Shown piece after piece: positions 36,639 through 46,753 of a DNA stretch of 64,000 nucleotides. The stretch is taken from assembly GCA_003164785.1 (NCBI GenBank), contig PLUE01000039.1, positions 164,611-228,610 on the forward strand. The letters are read 5' to 3'. Position 1 is the stretch's first letter. Each line of letters opens with the position of its first letter. This DNA is from Gammaproteobacteria bacterium. GTDB lineage: Bacteria; Pseudomonadota; Gammaproteobacteria; Steroidobacterales; Steroidobacteraceae. Both the position numbers and the translations under genes were made by a program. The notes beneath the pieces are model-generated. The model saw nothing but the letters and a program-made list of their open reading frames with translations. It was not told where the DNA came from and ran no database searches.

Positions 36639-37448
36639 ATGTCGGGACTCGCCATTTTCGGCATCACGGGACGCATGGGTCAGGCATTGGTTCGGGCACT
36701 GGGCGAGACCGGCTCCGCGGGCCTGCGCCTGACAGGGGCCATCGCCTCCGCGGGCAGCCGTCGACTGGGCCAGGATGCTGCCGCCGAGGGCGCGCCCACC
36801 GGCGTGACGGTGACCAGCGACGTCGCCGTGGCGCTCGAGGGTGCGGCGGTGGCGGTGGATTTCAGTCTGGCGGGCTGCGTCGCGTCCAATGCGCTGGCGT
36901 GCGCGCAGGCCGGGGTGCCGCTGCTGGTCTGCGCGACGGGGTTCGATGAGGGGACGCGGGCGCAGCTCGCGCAGGCCGCAGCGGTGATCCCGATCCTGAT
37001 CGCCCCCAATACGAGCGTCGGCGTGGCGGTCGTGGCCGATCTGGTGGCACGCGCGACACGGGCGCTGGGCACGGACTACGACGTGGAGGTCAGTGAAGCG
37101 CATCACCGGATGAAGCGCGACGCACCCTCCGGCACGGCCCTGGCGCTGGGTGAGGCGGTCGCGGGCGCCCGCGGGCGGTCGCTGGCGGAGGTGGCCGTGT
37201 TCGACCGGCACGGCCGCCTGGAGCCGCGCGGAACGGGAGAGATCGGCTTTGCTGTGGTGCGGGCCGGCGACATCGTCGGCGAGCACACGGTGAGTTTCGC
37301 GGTGGCCGGGGAGCGCGTGGAAATCACGCACCGGGCCACGGATCGTGCGGTGTTCGCCCGTGGGGCGCTGCGCGCGGCCGAATGGCTTGCCGGGCGACCG
37401 CCGGGCCTATATCGGATGGCCGACGTACTTGGGCCGGATTTGGCGTAG
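36639..37448 (+). CDS. dapB: DapB, 4-hydroxy-tetrahydrodipicolinate reductase
   Basis: A 269-residue NAD(P)H-dependent reductase of the lysine/diaminopimelate pathway. The dinucleotide motif GITGRMGQ is at the N-terminus, and the catalytic/substrate motif SEAHHRMKRDAPSGTAL is intact. It acts after DapA. It follows dnaJ by ten bases; its TAG stop overlaps a promoter-like sequence for carA. Confidence 0.97.
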   Translation: MSGLAIFGITGRMGQALVRALGETGSAGLRLTGAIASAGSRRLGQDAAAEGAPTGVTVTSDVAVALEGAAVAVDFSLAGCVASNALACAQAGVPLLVCATGFDEGTRAQLAQAAAVIPILIAPNTSVGVAVVADLVARATRALGTDYDVEVSEAHHRMKRDAPSGTALALGEAVAGARGRSLAEVAVFDRHGRLEPRGTGEIGFAVVRAGDIVGEHTVSFAVAGERVEITHRATDRAVFARGALRAAEWLAGRPPGLYRMADVLGPDLA

Positions 37449-37474
37449 ACAGTCGTCGACGTGATCGTTAATAT
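37446..37474 (+). promoter_or_regulatory. Candidate promoter for carAB
   Basis: TAGACA (37446-37451), 17-base spacer, TAATAT (37469-37474). It would start transcription near 37481 and give a leader of about 105 bases before carA. Sequence match only. Confidence 0.5.
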
Positions 37475-37504
37475 TCGCGCCCGGCAACAAAGCGCGAATC
37501 AAAT

Positions 37505-37575
37505 AAAGCGGGAGGACGTTCTTGAACGAGCGCCTCCCGCTTTGCGCATCTGCGGAACGCGCATAGCGCAAAGCG
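37505..37575 (+). promoter_or_regulatory. carA leader with two mutually exclusive hairpins
   Basis: Segment A AAAGCGGGAGG (37505-37515) is perfectly complementary to B1 CCTCCCGCTTT (37533-37543). Segment B2 CGCTTTGCGC (37538-37547) is perfectly complementary to C GCGCAAAGCG (37566-37575). B1 and B2 share six bases, so the full A:B and B:C stems exclude each other. A contains the ribosome site of a small leader frame, and C ends at the carA ribosome site GAGGA (37575-37579). The layout suggests regulation by RNA refolding or leader translation; the signal is unknown. Confidence 0.6.
37522..37566 (+). CDS. Possible carA leader peptide (14 codons)
   Basis: TTG start six bases after GGGAGG, encoding [14 protein letters not shown] and a TAG at 37564-37566, 19 bases before the carA GTG. 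Its ribosome site is within hairpin A:B and its stop codon lies at the start of segment C. Two arginine codons (positions 4 and 13) are notable since arginine is a product of the pathway. The frame is short and could be chance. Confidence 0.35.
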   Translation: MNERLPLCASAERA

Positions 37576-37585
37576 AGGAACCGGA

Positions 37586-38764
37586 GTGTCGACACCTGCA
37601 GTGCTAGCTCTCGAAGATGGCACCGTGTTCCGAGGCGTCTCAGTAGGCGCGAAAGGCAACACGACTGGCGAAGTAGTTTTCAATACGTGCATGTCGGGCT
37701 ACCAGGAAATCCTCACGGATCCCTCCTATTGCCGGCAAATCGTCACTTTCACCTATCCCCACATCGGCAACACCGGCACGACTCCGGAGGATCTGGAGTC
37801 CGGCGCGGTGTTTGCGGCCGGAATGGTCATCCGTGATCTGCCGCTGCTGCATTCGAATTGGCGTTCCACCGAGTCGCTGGGCAGCTTTCTGACCCGCTGC
37901 AAGGTGGTCGCGATCGCGGACATCGATACCCGGAAGTTGACGCGGCTGCTGCGCGACAAGGGCGCCCAGTCGGGCTGCATCATGACCGGCGAGAACATCG
38001 ACGAGAATGCGGCGGTGCGGGCGGCGAGGAAATTTCCGGGTTTGAAGGGCATGGATCTCGCCAAGACGGTCTCCACGAAGAAGATCTATCAGTGGAACGA
38101 CGGCGCCATCTGGAAGACCGAGGCCAAGCCGCCGCGGCCGCAGAGCCGGCTGCACGTCGTGGCATACGACTATGGGGTCAAGCGCAACATCCTGCGCATT
38201 CTCGCCGAGAGCGGCTGCCGCATGACCGTGGTGCCCGCGCAGACCCCGGCCGACCAGGTGCTGGCGATGAACCCGGACGGGATTTTCCTGGCCAACGGTC
38301 CGGGCGATCCGGAGCCCTGCGATTATGCGATCACCGCCATCTCGCATCTGCTCGAGACCGACATACCGATCTTCGGCATCTGCCTCGGCCACCAGCTGCT
38401 GGCCCTGGCCAGCGGCGCCAAGACGCTGAAGATGAAAACCGGCCACCACGGCGGCAACCATCCGGTGCTCGAGATCGATTCGGGCCGCGTCATGATCTCC
38501 AGCCAGAATCATGGTTTCGCCGTGGATGCGGCGACGCTGCCGGACACGCTGCGCGAGACGCATCGTTCGCTGTTCGATGGCTCGAACCAGGGCATCGCGC
38601 GCATCGATCGCCCGGCCTTCAGTTTTCAAGGCCATCCGGAAGCCAGCCCGGGTCCGAACGACATGCGCCTGTTGTTCGACCATTTCCTGTATCTGATGGT
38701 CAAGCGCATCCAGACCATTTCCCGCAACCGCAGCGCCGCCCGACAAAAATCGGCTGAAGGGTAG
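37586..38764 (+). CDS. carA: CarA, carbamoyl phosphate synthase small subunit
   Basis: A 392-residue glutaminase subunit that supplies ammonia to CarB. The class I amidotransferase triad is C266 (FGICLGHQ), H350 and E352 (GHPEASPG). The start is GTG 37586 behind GAGGA. The C-terminus is slightly extended and basic. Carbamoyl phosphate feeds arginine and pyrimidine synthesis. The five-base gap... to carB indicates one operon, as in other gammaproteobacteria. Confidence 0.97.
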   Translation: MSTPAVLALEDGTVFRGVSVGAKGNTTGEVVFNTCMSGYQEILTDPSYCRQIVTFTYPHIGNTGTTPEDLESGAVFAAGMVIRDLPLLHSNWRSTESLGSFLTRCKVVAIADIDTRKLTRLLRDKGAQSGCIMTGENIDENAAVRAARKFPGLKGMDLAKTVSTKKIYQWNDGAIWKTEAKPPRPQSRLHVVAYDYGVKRNILRILAESGCRMTVVPAQTPADQVLAMNPDGIFLANGPGDPEPCDYAITAISHLLETDIPIFGICLGHQLLALASGAKTLKMKTGHHGGNHPVLEIDSGRVMISSQNHGFAVDAATLPDTLRETHRSLFDGSNQGIARIDRPAFSFQGHPEASPGPNDMRLLFDHFLYLMVKRIQTISRNRSAARQKSAEG

Positions 38765-38768
38765 CCCC

Positions 38769-41700
38769 ATGCCGAAAAGAACCGACCTACAAAGCATCCT
38801 CATCATCGGTGCCGGGCCCATCATCATCGGCCAGGCCTGCGAGTTCGACTATTCGGGCGCCCAGGCCTGCAAGGCGCTGAAGGAGGAGGGCTTCCGGGTC
38901 ATCCTGGTGAATTCCAATCCGGCCACCATCATGACGGATCCGGAAACCGCGGACAGCGTCTACATCGAGCCGATCAACTGGCGCACGATCGAACGCATCA
39001 TCGAGAAGGAGCGCCCCAGCGCGCTGTTGCCGACGATGGGCGGGCAGACCGCGCTCAACACGGCGCTCGACCTGGCGCGCGAGGGAGTGCTCGAGAAATA
39101 CAACGTCGAAATGATCGGCGCGACCAAGCGCTCCATCGACATGGCCGAGGATCGCGAACTGTTCCGCCGCGCCATGACCGACATCGGTCTGGAGACGGCG
39201 CGGGCCCGCATCGCGCACAGCATGGAGGAGGCGCTGGCCGTGCAGTCGGAGATCGGTTTTCCGACCGTGATCCGGCCGTCCTTCACCATGGGCGGCAGCG
39301 GCGGAGGCATCGCTTACAATCGCGAGGAATTCGAGGCCATCGTGGCGCGCGGATTGGATGCGTCGCCGACCAACGAAGTGCTGCTCGAAGAGTCGGTGCT
39401 GGGCTGGAAAGAATACGAGATGGAGGTCGTGCGCGACCGCAACGACAACTGCATCATCGTGTGCTCGATCGAGAACTTCGATCCGATGGGGGTGCATACC
39501 GGCGATTCGATCACCGTGGCGCCGGCTCAGACGCTCACCGACCGCGAATATCAGCGCCTGCGCGACGCGTCGATCGCGGTGCTGCGCAAGATCGGCGTCG
39601 ACACCGGCGGCTCGAACGTGCAGTTCGCGGTGAATCCGGATGACGGACGCGTGCTCGTCATCGAAATGAATCCGCGCGTGTCGCGCTCCTCCGCGCTCGC
39701 CTCCAAGGCGACCGGGTTCCCGATCGCGAAGATCGCGGCGAAGCTGGCGGTGGGCTACACTCTGGATGAGCTCAGGAACGAGATCACCGGCGGCGGCACC
39801 CCGGCGTCCTTCGAGCCGACGATCGATTACGTGGTCACGAAGATTCCACGCTTCACGTTCGAGAAGTTCCCGGGCTCCAATTCGCGTCTGACCACGCAGA
39901 TGAAATCGGTGGGCGAGGCGATGGCGATCGGCCGGACGTTTCAAGAATCGCTGCAGAAGGCGCTGCGCAGCCTGGAGCTGGGCTACGACGGCTTCGACGA
40001 GCAGCTGTCACATCCGTTGAGCGATGCGGCCACCGAGAAGCTCACCTACGAGCTGCGCTGGCCCGGGCCCGATCGGATCTTGTACGTGGGCGACGCGTTC
40101 CGCGCCGGCTGGACCCAGCAACAGGTCTTCGACGCAACCAAGATCGATCCGTGGTTCCTGGCGCAGATCGAGGATCTGCTGCGCGAGGAAGCGGTGGTGA
40201 AGGCGGCGGGTCTCGACAGCCTGGACTACGCGCGCATGCGGAGCCTCAAGCGCAAGGGCTTTTCGGATTCGCGCCTCGCGACCTTGGTGGGGCGCGACGA
40301 GCCGACGGTGCGCGCCAAGCGCCGCAAACTCGGGCTGCATCCGGTGTACAAGCGTGTCGATACCTGCGCGGCGGAGTTTTCGACCTCGACGGCATATCTG
40401 TATTCGACCTACGAAGACGAATGCGAAGCGAATCCGACCAACCGCCGCAAGATCATGATTTTGGGCGGCGGCCCGAATCGCATCGGGCAGGGCATCGAAT
40501 TCGATTACTGCTGCGTGCATGCTTCCATGGCGCTGCGCGCCGATGGTTTCGAGACCATCATGGTGAACTGCAATCCCGAAACGGTCTCCACGGACTACGA
40601 CACCTCGGATCGGCTGTACTTCGAACCACTCACCTTCGAAGACGTCATGGAGATCATCGAGAAGGAAAAGCCCGAAGGCGTCATCGTCCAGTACGGCGGC
40701 CAGACGCCATTGAAGCTGTCGCGGGCGCTGGCGGCGGCCGGCGCGCCCATCATCGGCACCACGCCGGACAGCATCGACGTCGCCGAGGACCGCGAGCGGT
40801 TCCAGAAACTGGTGACGGCGTTGAAGCTCAAGCAGCCGGCGAACGCGTCCGCGCGTGCCGAAGAGCAGGCGGTTATCCTGGCGCGTGAGGTGGGTTTCCC
40901 GCTGGTGGTGCGGCCGAGCTACGTGCTCGGCGGACGCGCCATGGAAGTGGTGTTCAACGAGGATGACCTGCGCCAGTACATGATGGACGCGGTGAAGGTG
41001 TCGAACGACAGCCCGGTGCTCCTGGACCGGTTCCTGGACCTCGCCATCGAAGTGGATGTGGACGCGGTGAGCGACGGCACGGACGTGCTGATCGGCGGCA
41101 TCATGGAACACATCGAGCAGGCCGGCGTGCATTCGGGCGACTCCGGGTGTTCGCTGCCGCCCAACGGGCTGTCGAAGGAAATCCAGGACGAGCTGCGCGT
41201 GCAGACCCGCAAGCTCGCCAAAGCGCTGAACGTGGTGGGGCTGATGAACATTCAGTTCGCCATTCAGAGCGGCGTCATCTACATCCTGGAGGTCAATCCG
41301 CGCGCCTCGCGCACGGTGCCGTTCGTCTCCAAGGCCACCGGCATTCCGCTCGCCAAGGTGGCGGCGCGCGTGATGGTGGGTAAGTCGCTGGCCCAGCAGG
41401 GGCAGACCGTCGAGCGGATCCCGCCGTACTACTCCGTCAAAGAGGCGGTTTTTCCGTTCAACAAGTTCCCTGAGGCGGACCCCATCCTGGGGCCCGAGAT
41501 GAAATCCACCGGCGAAGTCATGGGCACCGGCCATACCTTCGGCGAGGCCTATGCGAAGGCGCAGGCAGCTTCCGGTGTGATTTTGCCGACGCGTGGCCTA
41601 TGCTTCATCAGCGTGCGTGATCGGGACAAGCCCGGCGCCGTGATTTTGGCGCAAATGTTCATCACCCGCGGCTTCGACATCGTGGCCACCGGCGGTACCG

Positions 41701-41993
41701 CGTTGGTCCTGGAAGAGGCCGGCGTGATCTGTCGGCGAGTGAATAAAGTGCGAGAAGGTCGCCCCCACGTCGTCGATATGATAAAAAACGACGAGATTGC
41801 GATGATCGTGAACACCACCGAGGGCAAACAGGCGGTGCGCGAGTCGCGTTCGATTCGCCGCGAGGCGGTCGCGAGAAAGGTAACCTATTACACGACGGTC
41901 AATGCCGCTCGGGCCACTGTCGACGCGCTCGACCATCTGGGTGACATTGAAGTCAATCGGTTGCAGGATCTGCACAAGGAATTATTGTCGTGA
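38769..41993 (+). CDS. carB: CarB, carbamoyl phosphate synthase large subunit
   Basis: A 1074-residue duplicated ATP-grasp enzyme: carboxyphosphate half (about 1-400), oligomerisation domain (400-550), carbamoyl phosphate half (550-935), and C-terminal MGS-like allosteric domain (about 936-1074, [16 protein letters not shown]). Motifs such as [17 protein letters not shown] and [17 protein letters not shown] begin each half. Length is normal. Its TGA overlaps the GTG of greA (GTGA). The allosteric domain is where UMP and ornithine act in E. coli. Confidence 0.98.
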   Translation: MPKRTDLQSILIIGAGPIIIGQACEFDYSGAQACKALKEEGFRVILVNSNPATIMTDPETADSVYIEPINWRTIERIIEKERPSALLPTMGGQTALNTALDLAREGVLEKYNVEMIGATKRSIDMAEDRELFRRAMTDIGLETARARIAHSMEEALAVQSEIGFPTVIRPSFTMGGSGGGIAYNREEFEAIVARGLDASPTNEVLLEESVLGWKEYEMEVVRDRNDNCIIVCSIENFDPMGVHTGDSITVAPAQTLTDREYQRLRDASIAVLRKIGVDTGGSNVQFAVNPDDGRVLVIEMNPRVSRSSALASKATGFPIAKIAAKLAVGYTLDELRNEITGGGTPASFEPTIDYVVTKIPRFTFEKFPGSNSRLTTQMKSVGEAMAIGRTFQESLQKALRSLELGYDGFDEQLSHPLSDAATEKLTYELRWPGPDRILYVGDAFRAGWTQQQVFDATKIDPWFLAQIEDLLREEAVVKAAGLDSLDYARMRSLKRKGFSDSRLATLVGRDEPTVRAKRRKLGLHPVYKRVDTCAAEFSTSTAYLYSTYEDECEANPTNRRKIMILGGGPNRIGQGIEFDYCCVHASMALRADGFETIMVNCNPETVSTDYDTSDRLYFEPLTFEDVMEIIEKEKPEGVIVQYGGQTPLKLSRALAAAGAPIIGTTPDSIDVAEDRERFQKLVTALKLKQPANASARAEEQAVILAREVGFPLVVRPSYVLGGRAMEVVFNEDDLRQYMMDAVKVSNDSPVLLDRFLDLAIEVDVDAVSDGTDVLIGGIMEHIEQAGVHSGDSGCSLPPNGLSKEIQDELRVQTRKLAKALNVVGLMNIQFAIQSGVIYILEVNPRASRTVPFVSKATGIPLAKVAARVMVGKSLAQQGQTVERIPPYYSVKEAVFPFNKFPEADPILGPEMKSTGEVMGTGHTFGEAYAKAQAASGVILPTRGLCFISVRDRDKPGAVILAQMFITRGFDIVATGGTALVLEEAGVICRRVNKVREGRPHVVDMIKNDEIAMIVNTTEGKQAVRESRSIRREAVARKVTYYTTVNAARATVDALDHLGDIEVNRLQDLHKELLS

Positions 41994-42466
41994 AACGAAC
42001 TCCCATGACTCTACGCGGCGCGGAGCGCCTGAAAGTGGAGCTGAAGCAACTCAAGAGCGAAGCGCGGCCGAACGTCATCAAGGCGATCGCCGAGGCGCGC
42101 GCACACGGCGATCTGTCCGAGAACGCCGAGTACCATGCCGCCCGCGAGCAGCAGAGCTTCATCGAAGGCCGGATCAACGACATCGAGAACCGCCTGTCGA
42201 ACTCGGAAGTGATCGACGTGACCACCTTGAATGCCACCGGCCGGGTGGTGTTCGGCTCCACGGTCGAGCTCAACGACGAGGAGAGCGGCGGCAAGGTGAC
42301 CTATCAACTGGTCGGCGACGACGAGGCGAACATCAAGCAGGGGCTCTTGTCGGTATCGTCGCCGATCGCACGCGGACTCATCGGCAAGTCGCAGGGCGAC
42401 GTGGTCGACGTGACCGTGCCGGGCGGCGTGCGCACCTACGAAATCGTCTCAGTGCGGTACGTGTGA
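41990..42466 (+). CDS. greA: GreA, transcript cleavage factor
   Basis: A 158-residue GreA: N-terminal coiled coil with the acidic tip [13 protein letters not shown], and C-terminal FKBP-like domain. It rescues backtracked RNA polymerase. The GTG at 41990 overlaps the carB stop; ATG 42005 (MTLRGAERL) is an alternative. The carA-carB-greA linkage is also seen in Pseudomonas. Confidence 0.95.
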   Translation: MKRTPMTLRGAERLKVELKQLKSEARPNVIKAIAEARAHGDLSENAEYHAAREQQSFIEGRINDIENRLSNSEVIDVTTLNATGRVVFGSTVELNDEESGGKVTYQLVGDDEANIKQGLLSVSSPIARGLIGKSQGDVVDVTVPGGVRTYEIVSVRYV

Positions 42467-42861
42467 TCCGCAGCTTTTTCCGCGTGTTGCTGGTGCTATG
42501 GGCCGGCAGTCTCTGGTCGCTCGCCATGTGGGTGGCGCCCACCTTGTTTTACGCGCAGAGCGATCGGCACGTGGCGGGCGTGCTGGCGACCCGATTGTTC
42601 AGCATCCAGACCTATCTGGGATTGGCGGTGGCGGTTCTGGCGCTGCTGCTGCCGGGCAGGGGCAGCTTCCTCTGGGGCTATGCGGCCGCGGCGTTGCTCG
42701 CCGTCAACGAATGGGGCGTGAAGCGCGCCATGACCGTGGCGCACGCCAAGGGGGCCGTTGCCGGGCTGGGGTTCGGGGCGTGGCACGGGGTGTCGGCGGT
42801 GCTGTATCTGGCCGCGTGCGTGATGATGCTGAGCCTGATCTGGAAGCAGGATTTCCGCTAG
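42463..42861 (+). CDS. DUF4149 membrane protein
   Basis: A 132-residue membrane protein with four hydrophobic helices (about 5-25, 42-62, 66-84 and 103-125). The pattern [19 protein letters not shown] with an early small-residue helix fits DUF4149, of unknown function. The GTG start overlaps the greA stop (GTGA), so it is probably translated from the carAB-greA mRNA. It converges on yhbY. Confidence 0.85.
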   Translation: MIRSFFRVLLVLWAGSLWSLAMWVAPTLFYAQSDRHVAGVLATRLFSIQTYLGLAVAVLALLLPGRGSFLWGYAAAALLAVNEWGVKRAMTVAHAKGAVAGLGFGAWHGVSAVLYLAACVMMLSLIWKQDFR

Positions 42862-42881
42862 CGGCGACGGCAGCCCGGCCG

Positions 42882-43178
42882 TTAATCTGGAATGAGGATT
42901 TTCGGCAGATCGGCGCGGCGGCGGTAGTACACGCCCACATTGCCGATGCGTTGCACGAGCTGGGAGGACGTGCGCGACGCCAACGAGGACAAGGCGCCAT
43001 TGCGAGCATCGCGATCGCCGACCCGGGCGCTCACCTTGACGAGCTCGTGGGTGGTGAGCGCGCGATCCATTTCCGCCACCACGCCGTCCGTGAGGCCGGC
43101 GTTTCCCATCATGACGATCGGGCTTAAGGGATGCGCCAGACGTCGCAAATGCTTCTTTTGTTTTTCTGAGAGTTCCAT
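42882..43178 (-). CDS. yhbY: YhbY, CRM-domain ribosome assembly factor
   Basis: A 98-residue CRM-domain RNA-binding protein associated with pre-50S particles. The start MELSEKQKKHLRRLAHPL aligns with E. coli YhbY; the CRM motif appears as VMMGNAGLTDGV. ATG 43178 is chosen by that alignment; ATG 43187 would overlap a TATAAT box. It is divergent from rlmE (as in E. coli, where yhbY faces rlmE-ftsH), with only 33 bases between starts. Confidence 0.95.
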   Translation of the reverse strand: MELSEKQKKHLRRLAHPLSPIVMMGNAGLTDGVVAEMDRALTTHELVKVSARVGDRDARNGALSSLASRTSSQLVQRIGNVGVYYRRRADLPKILIPD

Positions 43179-43185
43179 CGGGCGC

Positions 43186-43191
43186 ATTATA
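43186..43191 (-). promoter_or_regulatory. Perfect -10 box before yhbY
   Basis: TATAAT on the minus strand, seven bases before the yhbY ATG, so transcription would start at or next to the start codon. No good -35 is visible; that region overlaps the start of rlmE. Confidence 0.45.
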
Positions 43192-43211
43192 GCGACCTCA
43201 AGAATCCACAC

Positions 43212-43838
43212 ATGCCTAAGCGAACAAAGAGTAGTGCCCGGTGGCTGGCCGAACATGCCAACGACGAATTCGTCAAGCGCGCGCACCGCGAAGGCTGGCG
43301 CTCGCGCGCCGTTTTCAAGCTGGCGGAGATCCAGGAAAGCGAGCGGCTGCTGCGTCCCAGCATCCGTTGCGTCGATCTGGGGGCCGCGCCCGGCGGCTGG
43401 AGCCAATACGCGGCGCGCATCATCGGCGGTTCGAGCCGAATCGTGGCGACCGACATTCTCCCCATGGACGCGATCAACGGCGTGGATTTCGTGCAGGGCG
43501 ACTTTCGTGAAGAGGCCGTGGTGAACGAGGTGCTGGCGGTGGTGGGTGCCTCCAAGGTGGACCTTGTTTTGTCCGATATGGCCCCAAACATGGCTGGCAT
43601 AGACGCGGTTGACCAGCCTAGGTCCATGTATTTGGCGGAGCTGGCGCTGGAGTTCGCGGACCGAGTCTTGGCCCCCGGGGGCGATTTGCTGGTCAAATTG
43701 TTCCAAGGGGCGGGTTTTGAGCAGATCATTAAGGATGCCCGCGGCCGCTACGGGCGGGTCGTGACCAAAAAGCCGAAGGCGTCACGAACGCGCAGTCCCG
43801 AGATCTATCTGTTGGCGCGGCAGTTTGGGATGGTGTAA
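43212..43838 (+). CDS. rlmE: RlmE (FtsJ/RrmJ), 23S rRNA 2'-O-methyltransferase
   Basis: A 208-residue SAM-dependent methyltransferase that methylates U2552 of 23S rRNA in E. coli. SAM motif DLGAAPGGWSQ, and the K-D-K-E catalytic tetrad is represented by SRAVFKL, LSDMAPN, LLVKLFQG and SPEIYLLA. Length is typical. The following ftsH starts 81 bases downstream, the conserved rlmE-ftsH pair. Confidence 0.97.
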   Translation: MPKRTKSSARWLAEHANDEFVKRAHREGWRSRAVFKLAEIQESERLLRPSIRCVDLGAAPGGWSQYAARIIGGSSRIVATDILPMDAINGVDFVQGDFREEAVVNEVLAVVGASKVDLVLSDMAPNMAGIDAVDQPRSMYLAELALEFADRVLAPGGDLLVKLFQGAGFEQIIKDARGRYGRVVTKKPKASRTRSPEIYLLARQFGMV

Positions 43839-43918
43839 GTTCGGTAGGGTATCCATCCTGTACGGGGAACGCCGATCGAGATTATGTGTCGTAATGGGTT
43901 TGCGGCTGTAGGTGAAAC

Positions 43919-45829
43919 TTGAACGATCTGACGAAACAAATTCTTTTATGGGTCGCGTTGGCGGTCATTCTGCTCGCGATTTTCAGTCAATTCGGGATGC
44001 GCACCGGCCAGCCGGCAACCATCGATTACTCCCAGTTCCTCACCGAAGTCAAAAGCAATAGCATCGACTCGGTCACCCTGAAGGGTGAGATCATCGAAGG
44101 CAAGCGCCGCGATGGGAACCAATTTGTGACCTACAACCCGGAGACCGGCAACGGCGCGCTCATCGGGTTGCTGCAGTCGCAGGGGGTCAAATTCCGGGGT
44201 GAGCCGCCGAAGCAGCAGTCCGTGTTCCTGCAGCTGCTCATCTCCGCGTTTCCGATCCTGATTCTCATCGGCTTCTGGGCCTATTTCATGCGCCAGATGC
44301 AAGGCGCTTCCGGCGGACGGGGCGCGATGTCGTTCGGCAAGAGCCGCGCACGGCTGCTGGGCGAGGATCAGGTGAACATCACGTTCGCGGATGTCGCGGG
44401 CGTCGAAGAGGCAAAGCAAGAAGTGGTCGAAATCGTCGATTTCTTGAAAGATCCCGGCAAGTTCCAGAAACTTGGCGGCAAGATCCCGAAGGGGGTTTTG
44501 ATGGTTGGTTCCCCGGGGACCGGCAAGACCTTGCTGGCGCGCGCCATCGCGGGCGAGGCCAAGGTGCCGTTTTTCACCATTTCCGGCTCCGATTTCGTCG
44601 AGATGTTCGTGGGCGTCGGTGCTTCGCGCGTGCGCGACATGTTCGAGCAGGCCAAGAAGCACGCGCCGTGCATCATCTTCATCGATGAAATCGATGCGGT
44701 GGGCCGGCATCGCGGCGCTGGCCTCGGCGGCGGTCACGACGAGCGTGAGCAGACCCTGAACCAATTATTGGTCGAGATGGACGGTTTCGAGGGTAATGAA
44801 GGCATCATCGTCATCGCCGCCACCAACCGCCCGGACGTGCTGGATCCCGCCTTGCTGCGTCCAGGCCGTTTCGACCGACAGGTGGTTGTGCCGTTGCCCG
44901 ACGTCCGCGGTCGTGAGCAGATCCTCAAGGTCCACATGCGCAAAGTCCCGCTCGGCGACAACGTCAAGCCGTCGGTGATCGCGCGCGGAACGCCCGGCTT
45001 TTCAGGTGCCGATCTCGCCAATCTGGTGAACGAGGCTGCGTTGTTCGCGGCCCGCGGCAACAAGCGCTCGGTGACGATGGAAGAGTTCGAGCGCGCCAAG
45101 GACAAGATCATGATGGGCGCCGAGCGCCGCTCGATGGTCATGACCGAAGAGGAAAAGCGCAACACGGCCTATCACGAGTCGGGCCATGCGATCGTCGGCC
45201 TGACCGTGCCGGAACATGATCCGGTGTACAAGGTCACCATCATCCCGCGCGGCCGGGCGCTGGGCGTGACCATGTTCCTGCCGGAACAGGACCGTTACAG
45301 CACGAGCAAGCGTCAGTTGGAAAGCCGCATCGCGACCCTGTTCGGCGGCCGGGTGGCCGAAGAATTGGTGTTCGGGCCCGATGCCGTGACCACGGGTGCG
45401 TCCAATGACATCGAGCGGGCCACCGAGCTGGCGCGCAACATGGTGACCCGCTGGGGCTTGTCGGATCGCCTGGGTCCCCAGACCTACAGCGAGGAGTCGG
45501 GCGAGGTGTTCCTGGGCCGCAGCGTCACCCAGCACAAGCAGGTCTCCGACGTCACCGCGCACGTCATCGATGAAGAGGTGCGGCGCGTCATCGACAGCAA
45601 CTATCAGCGCGCCTACAAGATCATCCAGACCAACATGGACAAGCTGCAGGCGATGACCGAGGCGTTGATCAAGTACGAGACGATCGACGAGGAACAGATC
45701 AAGGACATCATGGAAGGCCGGGTACCGCGTCCGCCGCGTGACTGGGACGACACGCCCACCGCGACTCCCCGGTCGCCGACGGCCGAGAAGCCGTCGCCTC
45801 CCTTGGTCAATCCGGCAGGGCAGCACTAG
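43919..45829 (+). CDS. ftsH: FtsH, membrane AAA+ zinc protease
   Basis: A 636-residue protease with two membrane helices (about 7-24 and 102-123) flanking a small periplasmic domain, AAA+ module with Walker A GSPGTGKT (197-204; most FtsH have GPPGTGKT), Walker [10 protein letters not shown], and zinc site HESGH (419-423). It degrades membrane proteins, sigma-32 and LpxC in E. coli. The start is TTG 43919 behind AGGTGA; its N-terminus [11 protein letters not shown] aligns with the family. A terminator follows. Confidence 0.98.
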   Translation: MNDLTKQILLWVALAVILLAIFSQFGMRTGQPATIDYSQFLTEVKSNSIDSVTLKGEIIEGKRRDGNQFVTYNPETGNGALIGLLQSQGVKFRGEPPKQQSVFLQLLISAFPILILIGFWAYFMRQMQGASGGRGAMSFGKSRARLLGEDQVNITFADVAGVEEAKQEVVEIVDFLKDPGKFQKLGGKIPKGVLMVGSPGTGKTLLARAIAGEAKVPFFTISGSDFVEMFVGVGASRVRDMFEQAKKHAPCIIFIDEIDAVGRHRGAGLGGGHDEREQTLNQLLVEMDGFEGNEGIIVIAATNRPDVLDPALLRPGRFDRQVVVPLPDVRGREQILKVHMRKVPLGDNVKPSVIARGTPGFSGADLANLVNEAALFAARGNKRSVTMEEFERAKDKIMMGAERRSMVMTEEEKRNTAYHESGHAIVGLTVPEHDPVYKVTIIPRGRALGVTMFLPEQDRYSTSKRQLESRIATLFGGRVAEELVFGPDAVTTGASNDIERATELARNMVTRWGLSDRLGPQTYSEESGEVFLGRSVTQHKQVSDVTAHVIDEEVRRVIDSNYQRAYKIIQTNMDKLQAMTEALIKYETIDEEQIKDIMEGRVPRPPRDWDDTPTATPRSPTAEKPSPPLVNPAGQH

Positions 45830-45864
45830 CCCGGGCGTACGCCGCGGCGACGTGGGGGAAATCG

Positions 45865-45905
45865 AGGCCGATGGTGATCCCAAGACGATCGCCATCGGCC
45901 TTTTT
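45865..45905 (+). terminator. Rho-independent terminator after ftsH
   Basis: Stem AGGCCGATGG (45865-45874) pairs with CCATCGGCCT (45892-45901), followed by TTTTT. It separates ftsH from folP, whose ATG is only 11 bases beyond. Confidence 0.85.
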
Positions 45906-45916
45906 CATTAAATCAA

Positions 45917-46753
45917 ATGCATTGGCGTTGTCTCAATAAGCTCATCGATCTCACCCGTCCGGTCGTGATGGGGATCTTGAACGTGACCCCCGATTCGTTT
46001 TCCGACGGGGACCGCTATTCCAGCCCCGGTCCCGCCCTGGACCGCGCCGCCATCATGGTGGCCGAGGGGGCTTGCATCATCGACGTCGGCGGCGAATCGA
46101 CCCGGCCGGGCGCGGATGCCGTGCCGGAAGCGGTCGAACTGGCGCGCGTGGTCCCGATCATCGAGGGCATCGCGCGCCGCTGGGATGTGGCCATTTCCAT
46201 CGATACGAGCAAGCCGGGCGTCATGGCCGCCGCCACCGCCGCGGGCGCCTGCATCGTCAACGACGTCTATGCACTGCGCGCGGCGGGCGCGCGTGACTTC
46301 GCCGCCGGCGCCGGCGTGGGCGTTTGTCTGATGCACATGCAGGGTGAGCCGCGTACGATGCAGCACAATCCGGTGTACCAGGACGTCGTCTCCGACGTGA
46401 TCGAGTTTTTGCGCCATGAGCGTGACGCCTGTCTCGCCGCCGGCATCGCCGCCGATGCCATCGTATTGGACCCCGGGGCTGGTTTTGGCAAGGGTTTGGA
46501 ACACAACATGAGTTTGCTCAAGGAATTGCCGCGGTTGGTCGCGTTGGGGTCGCCCGTGCTGGTAGGGCTGTCACGCAAGAGCTTCATCGGCCGGGTGTTG
46601 GGGCGTACCACGGACGAGCGCCTGTATGGCGGCCTGGGGTTGGCCGCGCTGGCCGTCAGCATGGGGGCGCGCATCGTGCGCACGCATGATGTGGCCGCCA
46701 CCCGCGACGCCATCACCATGGTGAGCGCGGTCCTGCAGGGGCCGGCGAGTTGA
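45917..46753 (+). CDS. folP: FolP, dihydropteroate synthase
   Basis: A 278-residue TIM-barrel enzyme joining p-aminobenzoate to the pterin diphosphate in folate synthesis; the sulfonamide target. Signatures VMGILNVTPDSFSDGD and DVGGESTRPGAD are intact, as is GLSRKSFIG. The ATG gives an N-terminus like E. coli FolP, but no ribosome site is visible and it begins right after the ftsH terminator. Its TGA overlaps the TTG of glmM. Confidence 0.97.
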   Translation: MHWRCLNKLIDLTRPVVMGILNVTPDSFSDGDRYSSPGPALDRAAIMVAEGACIIDVGGESTRPGADAVPEAVELARVVPIIEGIARRWDVAISIDTSKPGVMAAATAAGACIVNDVYALRAAGARDFAAGAGVGVCLMHMQGEPRTMQHNPVYQDVVSDVIEFLRHERDACLAAGIAADAIVLDPGAGFGKGLEHNMSLLKELPRLVALGSPVLVGLSRKSFIGRVLGRTTDERLYGGLGLAALAVSMGARIVRTHDVAATRDAITMVSAVLQGPAS

